Assembly: GCA_937898415.1 (NCBI GenBank) | Contig: CALDLA010000097.1 | Coordinates: 1-39,065 of the forward strand | DNA length: 39,065 nt | Reading direction: 5' to 3' | Source: an uncultured Prevotellaceae bacterium | GTDB taxonomy: Bacteria; Bacteroidota; Bacteroidia; Bacteroidales; Bacteroidaceae | Notes under the pieces: model-generated | The model's input: only the letters and a program-made list of their open reading frames with translations | Database searches by the model: none | What the model was told of the DNA's origin: nothing | Part shown: positions 32,494-39,065 of the stretch, one piece after another | Position numbering within the stretch: the first letter of the stretch is position 1 | Layout: every line of letters starts with the position of its first letter | Translations under genes and position numbers: made by a program

Positions 32494-35469
32494 TTACTCC
32501 GGGTTATGTGAGTTCATTCGGGCCATCCTTGAATTGGCATTTTTCTTCACGATGATATTCAGCACGGCAATGGCATCGTTCACGTTAATGACATCGTCGT
32601 CGTTGACGTCGGCTGCCGACTTCAGGAAAGTTGCCGAGGGCTTGTTCAAGAGGTAGTTGACGATAGCTACGGCATCGGCAATATCCGTCTCGTCGTCACC
32701 ATTGACATCGCCTTTCTTGGACAGCGAACCAATGTCGAAGCGGGTGTTGTCGAGGTAGTTCATGCGGCGGGTGAACCAGTCGGTCAGATACTCATACTCG
32801 ACGTCGAAGTTTAACTCATGTCCGGCCACGTCGCTGTCATAGCTCCACTTGTCATACTCGCGCTGGTCGGAGCCAGCCTTCTTGAACTCGTCGAGATAGG
32901 CCTTGAATCGCTTCAGGATGTTTTCCGTCGCCAGTTCGTTCTGTCGCAGGTCGCGATAGCGCTTCCGCACTTTCTCATTGAAGTCGTTGGCATTGGTTTC
33001 GCGCAGTCGTTTGAAGATGTTGTAGTCGCCGTGCTCGTATCGGGTAATAAACTGCGAATAGTCCTGCTCCGGGCCGAGGAACGACTGGTGATAGTAACTG
33101 TCGCTCCATCGCTGTCCGCAGGTGGCATCCATGTCCCACACACCAAAAGTGACCTTCTTGTCCTTCTGCTTGTCGTAGACGCCGAAGAACATATTCTTAC
33201 CGTGGTTGTCGGTAGCCAAGATGGTCTCCATCAGGATGTAGTAGTCCATCACCAACGGCAGGTCAAGGTACTCGGCGATATGTGCACGGAACTCATCGTT
33301 AGTGGAGTGGGCCACGAAGTCAACGGCGTTGTAAAGCGTTGACCAGTCGGTCTGGTAGCCGTAGTCCTCAAAGTCGGGGTATTTCACCTCGTAGCTGTCC
33401 CACATCTCGCTGTACATATCAGGGTCTGATAGGTAGTCCTTAGGCTGATAACCGCCGTCAGGACTGTATCCCATCATGGTGGCGTAGCTCCAATCTTTCG
33501 ACTTCCACAGTTGTCCGTGGGTCTCACCCTTCTCCTCGTCATATTTCTTCAGCTTCATCTGCTTGCGGTCCATGTTTTCCGTCATGCAGTAGATGCCGCG
33601 GTACTCGTCATTGAGTATCAGTTCCACGAAGTGTCCGCGGGTACCCGTCAAGGCTTTCTTCTCCTGGCCTATATAATAAGGTGGCGTCGAGAAGTCGTTC
33701 CACAGGTCGGTCATCGTGCGGTTTCGGATGCGAGCCATATCCACCTGGCACGACTCCAGAATCCACGAGTTGTCGTTACGCAGTCCGAAGAACTTCTTTT
33801 CCAGCTTCTCGCCGTCAGCGTCCTTCAGCTTCACGTGGTAGTTGCGCTTGTGCTTGTCACCGCCGTTGGTGATGCCACCGCGCCACTTGGCCTTCATGTT
33901 CAGCAGTTCCTTGGCAACGTTCTTGTCGGGTTCGTTCACCGCGATGTAGCCTTCACTATAGTTATTGTTGAACGAGCCATACAACTGCACGACGGGTAGC
34001 GAGGTGAAGGTCAGCGGCAGGCTGACGGTTGTCCCATTCGTAGCTGTGACGGTCAGCGTATACTCCTTGCCGCCCGCTACGCCGGCAAACGTATGGGTGG
34101 AGCCCGAGGGTGTTTCCTGTCCGTCGATGGTCAGGTTGTTGTAACCTGATTTCAGCGAGTAGCTGACCGCCGCGGTCATGTCCTTGTCGAACTCACTCAG
34201 CGGTATCGAACAGAGATAAATACCGGTAGATTTGGAATAGGCGACGGGATGCCCGCCGATGCGCAGGTCTGCGGCGCCCTTTCCTATGGGGTCGATAGTC
34301 GGCAGCGTCATAATCGACCTGCGGAGTGCCTCCATCTGGTCGAAGTCATTGCTGACGGCCTCCAACTGCTCTTCCAGCCCTTCCGTCATCGGATGGTTAG
34401 CAATCTCGGCCAGCACCTTGAGGCGCTCGGCTTCCAACAGGCCCTCCTTGCTGCCGTTGTAGTAGAGTTGCAGGTTGTCGAGGGCTATCCAGTTGGCGTT
34501 CGTATTCTCAGCTCTCACACCTACTTCAATATCGCTGGTGGCAGTGAGCGTGAATTCTACCGCAAAGTGCTCAGGCGGGTCGTTACCCGTAGCCACGCTG
34601 ACGTAGTCACTGCCTGCATAGAGCACGACGTTTTCAGCCGGGGTGTTAGGGTTCCACCCATAGGCCTGGCGACAGGCCATCATATCGGCCTTCAGCGTAT
34701 ACTTGCCAGCGGGCAGACTGCTCAGCACCTGCGAGATGCCGTTGTCCCAAAGCGCACCTGAGCTTGACTCACGCCATAGTTCGATGAACGGCTGCACAAG
34801 GTGGGCGCCTGTCTGGTTGTTGATGTGCGAGCCACCGGCACCCGTGTTGATATTCCAGCCGCCCACGTTCGTCCAGCCTCTGTCGCTGTTCTCAGTGGCC
34901 TCCAGCCAGCTCGACACGTCCGTCCCCTCAACGGCTACAGCTTCCTCGAACAACAGGAACTGCTGATTGGTGTTGGGGCTTCCGCCATTGGAGTAGGTAC
35001 CCACTACGTACGAACCTTCACGGACATCCCACAGATGGTCGGTGTGGGCCACATTGCGGATGGCATAGACACCCTCGCTGTAATCCTGGAAACTCCAGAG
35101 CGAGTTCTCGCCGTCCACGCCTGATGTCATGTCCACATAGCGGCGGGTGAGTGTGGCACCATCGCTGCCCGCGTCTGAACGCTGACCGTCGTAGGTGATG
35201 TACTTCCCAGTAGCTGCATTTTGGATAGTGTACTGACCGTCCTGCTGCTCCGTGATGATCCAATAAGTATAATCATCCGTACTGGCAGTCGCGAAATAGA
35301 AGAGCGGTGTCGTTGCTCCTGCCCGACTGCCATCTACCACACATCCGTTGGGATAAAGCGGACATATCAGATGGTAACGCTTCTCGCTGCTCACATTGGG
35401 TTTGGCCACAGTCTGAACGGCAGCCAACAACAATAAAATGACAGATAACCTGCGTAATAGTTTTAGCAT
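32494..35469 (-). CDS. CotH-kinase family surface protein with C-terminal dockerin
   Basis: A 991-residue exported protein with signal peptide MLKLLRRLSVILLLLAAVQTVA. Its N-terminal third contains a ricin-like or fascin-like region (YWIITEQQDGQYTIQNAATGKYITYDG) and a carbohydrate-binding-like sandwich (SSLPAGKYTLKADMMACRQ ... NWIALDNLQLYYNG). A CotH domain (about 540-890) has RNYHVKLKDADGEKLEKKFFGLRNDNSW, ILNDEYRGIYCMTENMDR and the Asp-containing VTFGVWDMDATCG, typical of these atypical protein kinases. At about 918-976 is a type I dockerin with two Ca-binding loops, GDVNGDDETDIADAVAIVNYLL and ADVNDDDVINVNDAIAVLNIIV. The upstream start at 35511 is rejected because the -7 box lies over it. Confidence 0.88.
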   Translation of the reverse strand: MLKLLRRLSVILLLLAAVQTVAKPNVSSEKRYHLICPLYPNGCVVDGSRAGATTPLFYFATASTDDYTYWIITEQQDGQYTIQNAATGKYITYDGQRSDAGSDGATLTRRYVDMTSGVDGENSLWSFQDYSEGVYAIRNVAHTDHLWDVREGSYVVGTYSNGGSPNTNQQFLLFEEAVAVEGTDVSSWLEATENSDRGWTNVGGWNINTGAGGSHINNQTGAHLVQPFIELWRESSSGALWDNGISQVLSSLPAGKYTLKADMMACRQAYGWNPNTPAENVVLYAGSDYVSVATGNDPPEHFAVEFTLTATSDIEVGVRAENTNANWIALDNLQLYYNGSKEGLLEAERLKVLAEIANHPMTEGLEEQLEAVSNDFDQMEALRRSIMTLPTIDPIGKGAADLRIGGHPVAYSKSTGIYLCSIPLSEFDKDMTAAVSYSLKSGYNNLTIDGQETPSGSTHTFAGVAGGKEYTLTVTATNGTTVSLPLTFTSLPVVQLYGSFNNNYSEGYIAVNEPDKNVAKELLNMKAKWRGGITNGGDKHKRNYHVKLKDADGEKLEKKFFGLRNDNSWILESCQVDMARIRNRTMTDLWNDFSTPPYYIGQEKKALTGTRGHFVELILNDEYRGIYCMTENMDRKQMKLKKYDEEKGETHGQLWKSKDWSYATMMGYSPDGGYQPKDYLSDPDMYSEMWDSYEVKYPDFEDYGYQTDWSTLYNAVDFVAHSTNDEFRAHIAEYLDLPLVMDYYILMETILATDNHGKNMFFGVYDKQKDKKVTFGVWDMDATCGQRWSDSYYHQSFLGPEQDYSQFITRYEHGDYNIFKRLRETNANDFNEKVRKRYRDLRQNELATENILKRFKAYLDEFKKAGSDQREYDKWSYDSDVAGHELNFDVEYEYLTDWFTRRMNYLDNTRFDIGSLSKKGDVNGDDETDIADAVAIVNYLLNKPSATFLKSAADVNDDDVINVNDAIAVLNIIVKKNANSRMARMNSHNPE

Positions 35470-35508
35470 ATTAGTTATAAAATAGTTCCTAAGAATTAAA
35501 AAACGCTG

Positions 35509-35516
35509 CAAAGTTA
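35509..35516 (-). promoter_or_regulatory. -7 box of the CotH operon
   Basis: The minus strand reads TAACTTTG, 39 bases before the start at 35469. It overlaps the alternative start at 35511 and so favours the shorter protein. It is back-to-back with the fba promoter. Confidence 0.6.
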
Positions 35517-35558
35517 CAATTTTATTTTGATTTTCTTCTCTATTCCAAAAGAAATTAT

Positions 35559-35566
35559 TACCTTTG
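35559..35566 (+). promoter_or_regulatory. -7 box of fba
   Basis: TACCTTTG, 43 bases before the fba ATG. A TTTG at 35526-35529 is too far (29 nt) to be a regular -33 element. Confidence 0.6.
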
Positions 35567-35609
35567 CGCTCGGAAATTTCTAATATTTTAATTTATAATT
35601 CAAATCGTT

Positions 35610-36611
35610 ATGGTAAATTACAAGGATTTAGGTCTCGTGAATACCCGCGAGATGTTTAAGAGAGCAGTAGCCGGTGGCTATGCTATCCCCGCTTTCAACT
35701 TCAACACCATGGAGCAGATGCAGGCTATCGTGCAGGCTGCCGTCGAGACGAAGTCGCCCGTCATCATGCAGGTGTCTAAGGGTGCCCGTAACTATGCCAA
35801 CGCTCAGATTCTCCGCTACATGGCTGAGGGTGCTGTGGCTTACGCTAAGGAGCTCGGCTGTGAGCATCCTGAGATCGTGCTGCATCTCGACCACGGTGAC
35901 AGCTTCGAGCTCTGCAAGGACTGCATCGACATGGGCTTCTCTTCTGTCATGATCGACGGTTCTCACCTCCCCTATGAGGAGAACATCGCCCTGGCTAAGA
36001 AAGTGGTTGACTACGCTCACCAGTTCGACGTGACCGTCGAGGCTGAGTTGGGTGTGCTCGCCGGCGTCGAGGACGAGGTCAGCGCTGCTGAGTCTCACTA
36101 CACCAAGCCCGAGGAGGTCATCGACTTCTCTACCCGCACGGGCTGCGACTCGCTGGCTATCTCCATCGGTACTTCTCACGGTGCCCACAAGTTCACCCCT
36201 GAGCAGTGTACGCTCGTCAACGGTGTGCTCGTTCCGCCCCCCTTGGCATTCGACATCCTGCACGAGATTGAGAAGAAGCTCCCCGGCTTCCCCATCGTAC
36301 TCCACGGTTCTTCATCTGTTCCTATGGAAGAGGTCGAGACCATCAACCAGTTCGGTGGTCACCTTGAGGCCGCTATCGGTATCCCTGAGGAGCAGCTGCG
36401 TGAGGCTTCGAAGAGCGCCGTCTGCAAGATCAACATCGACTCTGACAGCCGCCTGGCCATGACCGCTGCCGTACGCAAGCACCTGGCTGAGCATCCTGGA
36501 GACTTCGATCCTCGCCAGTATCTGAAGCCTGCCCGCGAGAACATGAAGAAGATGTACATCCACAAGATTGTCAACGTCCTCGGTTCTGACGGCAAGCTCG
36601 CTCAGTGCTAA
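35610..36611 (+). CDS. fba: Class II fructose-1,6-bisphosphate aldolase
   Basis: A cytoplasmic glycolytic enzyme splitting fructose-1,6-bisphosphate to glyceraldehyde-3-phosphate and dihydroxyacetone phosphate. The 333 residues contain the zinc/catalytic block VLHLDHGDSFE (Asp94, His95), EAELGVLAGVEDE, the SIGTSHGAHKF segment, LHGSSSVP and KINIDSDSR, all class II marks. Fused or tagatose-specific relatives (GatY/KbaY) are shorter (about 285), and the KxxPGDFDPRxYLKPAxxxM end supports Fba. Codon choice differs from neighbours (many GCT, GGT, GAG and CTC codons), as in strongly expressed genes. A good terminator follows. Confidence 0.95.
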   Translation: MVNYKDLGLVNTREMFKRAVAGGYAIPAFNFNTMEQMQAIVQAAVETKSPVIMQVSKGARNYANAQILRYMAEGAVAYAKELGCEHPEIVLHLDHGDSFELCKDCIDMGFSSVMIDGSHLPYEENIALAKKVVDYAHQFDVTVEAELGVLAGVEDEVSAAESHYTKPEEVIDFSTRTGCDSLAISIGTSHGAHKFTPEQCTLVNGVLVPPPLAFDILHEIEKKLPGFPIVLHGSSSVPMEEVETINQFGGHLEAAIGIPEEQLREASKSAVCKINIDSDSRLAMTAAVRKHLAEHPGDFDPRQYLKPARENMKKMYIHKIVNVLGSDGKLAQC

Positions 36612-36632
36612 TCGACTATCGGATATCTATAA

Positions 36633-36666
36633 GGTGGAAATGCCCGCAAAGCATTTCCACCTTTCT
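36633..36666 (+). terminator. Intrinsic terminator of fba
   Basis: GGTGGAAATGC (36633-36643) and GCATTTCCACC (36651-36661) pair perfectly around a 7-nt loop, followed by TTTCTT. Confidence 0.88.
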
Positions 36667-36704
36667 TGTTAAAACCCGGCAATAACTAAAAGACGATCCA
36701 TCAC

Positions 36705-37877
36705 ATGAAAACCATTAAGACGATACTGGCCGTCGTACTGGCGACCGCCTGCTGCACAGAAATGGCAGCACAGGGATTCCGCAGGGAACCGATGCCCGAG
36801 GGTTCCTATTCACCAGTGACCAACATCAACCGCAACGGCTATCCGCGTGTGCTCAGCGACGGCAGCGTCATGTTCCGTGTCAACGCCCCGCAGGCTCAGC
36901 TTGTACAGATAGACCTCGGCGGCACGAAATACGATATGCAGAAGGGCGACGGCGGCACCTGGACCGTGACCACCAAGCCGCAGGTGCCCGGCTTCCACTA
37001 TTATTCACTCGTCATCGACGGCGTCTCCGTAGCCGACCCCGCCAGCCAGTCGTTCTTCGGTTGTAGCCGCTGGTCGAGTGCCATCGAGATTCCCGAGAAG
37101 GGGATGGACGACTTCGAGGTGCAGGACGTAGCGCACGGCGAGGTCAATACCGTCTGGTATTATTCCAAGGTCGACGAGTCGTGGCGTCCGCTGATGGTCT
37201 ACACACCCGCCAACTACAGCGACGTGAAGGCTCCCTTGCCAGTGGTCTACATCCAGCACGGCGGCGGTGAGGATCATCGCGGATGGATGGAACAGGGCCG
37301 CACCGCCCAGATTATGGACAACCTGATAGCACAGGGCAAGGCTGTACCGATGATTGTGGTCAGCTCCAACAGTAATGTACAGTCGCGCAACGGCGGTATG
37401 GGCGGCGGCTACAGTTGGGAGGGCATGCAGACTTTCCGTAGCGAACTGATTGAGAATGTCATTCCCTTCGTCGAGAAAAACTACAAAGTGCGCAAGGACC
37501 GTAAAGGACGTGCTATGTGCGGACTCTCGATGGGTGGCGGCCAGTCCTTTTATATTGGCCTGCGCTCGCCCGAAGTCTTTGCCAACGTAGGCGTCTTCTC
37601 CACTGGTATGTTCGGTGGCATCCGTGGTGCCTCGAACTTCGACTTGGAGAAGGAGGTGCCGGGTATGCTCTCTGACACCAAGACCTTCAACCGTCAGTTC
37701 GATGTCTTCTTCATCAGCTGTGGCGAACAAGACCCCCGCATCGAGTACACCCGCACGATTGTCGACAAAATGCGCAAGGGAGGCGTCAACGTCCGCTTCA
37801 ACTCCTACCCCGGCGACCACGAGTGGCAGGTATGGCGCAAGTCCCTACACGAGTTCGCCCAGTATCTGTTCAAATAA
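36705..37877 (+). CDS. CE1-type esterase (acetylxylan/feruloyl esterase-like)
   Basis: A secreted enzyme of 390 residues with signal peptide MKTIKTILAVVLATACCTEMAAQ. An N-terminal immunoglobulin-like E-set/CBM48-like domain (about 45-130, VMFRVNAPQAQLVQIDLGG ... GFHYYSLVIDG) is followed by an alpha/beta-hydrolase domain. The catalytic triad is visible: Ser275 in GLSMGGGQS, Asp343 in CGEQDPR, and His372 in PGDHEWQVW. This two-domain form is typical of Bacteroidetes enzymes removing acetyl or feruloyl groups from xylan (XynZ/Fae-like). The exact ester is not readable. Its 3' end overlaps the convergent glycerate kinase gene by 33 bp. Confidence 0.9.
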   Translation: MKTIKTILAVVLATACCTEMAAQGFRREPMPEGSYSPVTNINRNGYPRVLSDGSVMFRVNAPQAQLVQIDLGGTKYDMQKGDGGTWTVTTKPQVPGFHYYSLVIDGVSVADPASQSFFGCSRWSSAIEIPEKGMDDFEVQDVAHGEVNTVWYYSKVDESWRPLMVYTPANYSDVKAPLPVVYIQHGGGEDHRGWMEQGRTAQIMDNLIAQGKAVPMIVVSSNSNVQSRNGGMGGGYSWEGMQTFRSELIENVIPFVEKNYKVRKDRKGRAMCGLSMGGGQSFYIGLRSPEVFANVGVFSTGMFGGIRGASNFDLEKEVPGMLSDTKTFNRQFDVFFISCGEQDPRIEYTRTIVDKMRKGGVNVRFNSYPGDHEWQVWRKSLHEFAQYLFK

Positions 37878-38915
37878 AGTCTGACGGATATTGGCTTTGG
37901 CGGTTGAGGGTTTCAGGGCTTCGTCAAGAGGAAGGGCGGGGGGATTGATGCTGCACACCTGTGAGAAGCCGGCATCGAGCAGCAGCTGGCTGTCGGCAAT
38001 CCTGCCGGCTATCAGTAGGACAGGAACGCCCTGAAGCTTAGCACGCTGGAGAATGCCGTAAGGCAGTTTCCCCATCAGCGTCTGACGGTCGGCCGAGCCT
38101 TCGCCAGTGACGACGAGGGAAGCACCACTGAGGAGGTCGTCAAAACCATCGGCCTCAAGCAGCAGGTCAATGCCTGAGCGGCAGTCGGCATTCATAAATT
38201 GCAGGAAAGCGTAGCCAAGACCGCCAGCGGCTCCTGCGCCAAGCTCGTCCTGACGGTCAAAGCCGAAGTGACGGGCCGAAACTGCTGCGAACCGTCGGGC
38301 ACGGGCGTCGAGGCTGAGCACCATCTCCTGGGTAGCTCCCTTTTGCGGCGCAAACACATGGGCAGCACCGTTGGGGCCACAGAGCGGATTGGTAACGTCG
38401 GTAGCAATGGTGAAGCGGACATCGTCGAGCTCACGGACATCACGCCACGAACCGTCCTTTGCCAGGCCGTCGATGACGGCACGAATCATGCCGATGCCGC
38501 AATCGCTGGTGGCACTGCCACCAAGTCCCACGATAATCTGATGACAGCCGCGACGCACGGCATCGACCACGAGCTGGCCCGTGCCATAGGTAGTTGTCAC
38601 CATCGGGTTGCGTTCATCATCTGTAAGCAGCGTCAGTCCGCTGGCTTGTGCCATCTCGATGACCGCCGTCGTGCCGTTGACGAGGTAGTGGGCCGTGATA
38701 CGCCGCATCAGCGGGTCGCGGACGCTGACTGTCACCATCTCACCACCCAGCGCACACTGGAAAGCTGACAGAAAACCTTCGCCGCCATCGCTGACAGGCA
38801 CCTGTACGACCTCAGCTTCAGGCATCGCTGAAAGGATGCCTTCCGATGCTGCCTCATTGGCCTCGGCTGAGGTCAGGCAGCCCTTGAACGAATCGATGGC
38901 TACGATGATTCTCAT
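37845..38915 (-). CDS. Glycerate kinase (GlxK/GarK type)
   Basis: A cytoplasmic kinase of 356 residues phosphorylating glycerate, feeding glycolysis. It begins MRIIVAIDSFKGCLTSAEANEAA, the family start, and continues with VPVSDGGEGFLSAF, the GLGGSATSDCGIGM phosphate loop-like motif, FTIATDVTNPLCGPNGAAHVFAPQKGA, and VTGEGSADRQTLMGKLPYGI. The frame opens 13 codons earlier, but the ATG at 38915 gives the family start and lies after the promoter box. The last 11 codons lie inside the esterase gene on the other strand. That overlap looks genuine, since the C-terminal helix fits the family. GlxK and GarK differ by pathway, not by readable motif, so no symbol is given. Confidence 0.93.
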   Translation of the reverse strand: MRIIVAIDSFKGCLTSAEANEAASEGILSAMPEAEVVQVPVSDGGEGFLSAFQCALGGEMVTVSVRDPLMRRITAHYLVNGTTAVIEMAQASGLTLLTDDERNPMVTTTYGTGQLVVDAVRRGCHQIIVGLGGSATSDCGIGMIRAVIDGLAKDGSWRDVRELDDVRFTIATDVTNPLCGPNGAAHVFAPQKGATQEMVLSLDARARRFAAVSARHFGFDRQDELGAGAAGGLGYAFLQFMNADCRSGIDLLLEADGFDDLLSGASLVVTGEGSADRQTLMGKLPYGILQRAKLQGVPVLLIAGRIADSQLLLDAGFSQVCSINPPALPLDEALKPSTAKANIRQTLFEQILGELV

Positions 38916-38931
38916 ACGGAAATTTCTGGGG

Positions 38932-38939
38932 CAAATATA
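38932..38939 (-). promoter_or_regulatory. -7 box of the glycerate kinase gene
   Basis: The minus strand reads TATATTTG, 16 bases before the ATG at 38915, giving a leader of about 10 nt. Confidence 0.6.
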
Positions 38940-39020
38940 GTGAAAAAAGCGCAATCCTGTTCACATTCGTCGTCAGTTTTAATAAGTTTTGTGAAATGAA
39001 GGGGTTGTAGGTAACTACTC

Positions 39021-39042
39021 AGTCATGTACCCATGACTTTTT
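39021..39042 (+). terminator. Short intrinsic terminator at the window end
   Basis: AGTCATG and CATGACT (39021-39027, 39032-39038) pair around TACC and are followed by a run of five T. No gene ending just upstream on the plus strand is visible, so its transcript is unknown. Confidence 0.5.
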
Positions 39043-39065
39043 AGGTGGTACCAATCGTACCTCCT

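Overview
The window looks like chromosomal DNA of a member of the Bacteroidales, most likely a Prevotella-like gut or rumen organism. The reasons are repeated TAnnTTTG promoter -7 boxes (often with TTG or TTTG about 20 nt upstream), no visible Shine-Dalgarno sequences, a ruvA-sprA pair encoding the type IX secretion (T9SS) outer-membrane translocon, a meso-diaminopimelate dehydrogenase, a CotH/dockerin protein, and a Prevotella-type short peptide gene. No rRNA, tRNA, complete insertion sequence or CRISPR array was seen.

Layout. At 1-325 lies the start of a Bacteroidetes tyrosine recombinase, cut by the window edge. The 326-1199 gap contains a large imperfect palindrome (about 811-1172) packed with 11-bp repeats and two perfect hairpins. 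Next come dacB-mutY (minus strand), a divergent GPH-family sugar symporter, nadB, then sprA and ruvA on the minus strand. From 14938 the plus strand carries ddh, a GIN-domain lipoprotein, a short promoter-terminator unit, a GH43 glycosidase and aquaporin Z. A minus-strand lipoprotein follows, then a small membrane protein with an HTH regulator.

From 20897 to 23605 there is a gene graveyard: fragments of an AAA ATPase, two WG-repeat-like proteins, a HATPase_c_4/AlbA-type protein, an unrecognised GITPGNSQ protein and an internally deleted NUDIX protein. Some of it is clearly more AT-rich than the flanks. It ends at an intact M16 metalloprotease whose start overlaps the stop of the NUDIX remnant.

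From 26537 to 31114 is a four-gene MacAB-TolC-like efflux operon. Convergent to it is a minus-strand unit: a CotH-kinase protein with a C-terminal dockerin, then a protein with a cohesin-like domain and a T9SS-like C-terminus, then a 57-residue peptide. The right end holds class II fructose-bisphosphate aldolase, a CE1-type esterase, and glycerate kinase convergent with the esterase.

How it fits together. GH43, the CE1 esterase and perhaps the GPH symporter suggest hemicellulose use. SprA would supply the export route for the cohesin-like protein, and the adjacent dockerin protein offers a candidate cohesin-dockerin surface assembly. That assembly, the palindromic 11-mer region and the short transcript before GH43 are the items most worth following up. 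All function calls are from reading sequence; no database search was run.
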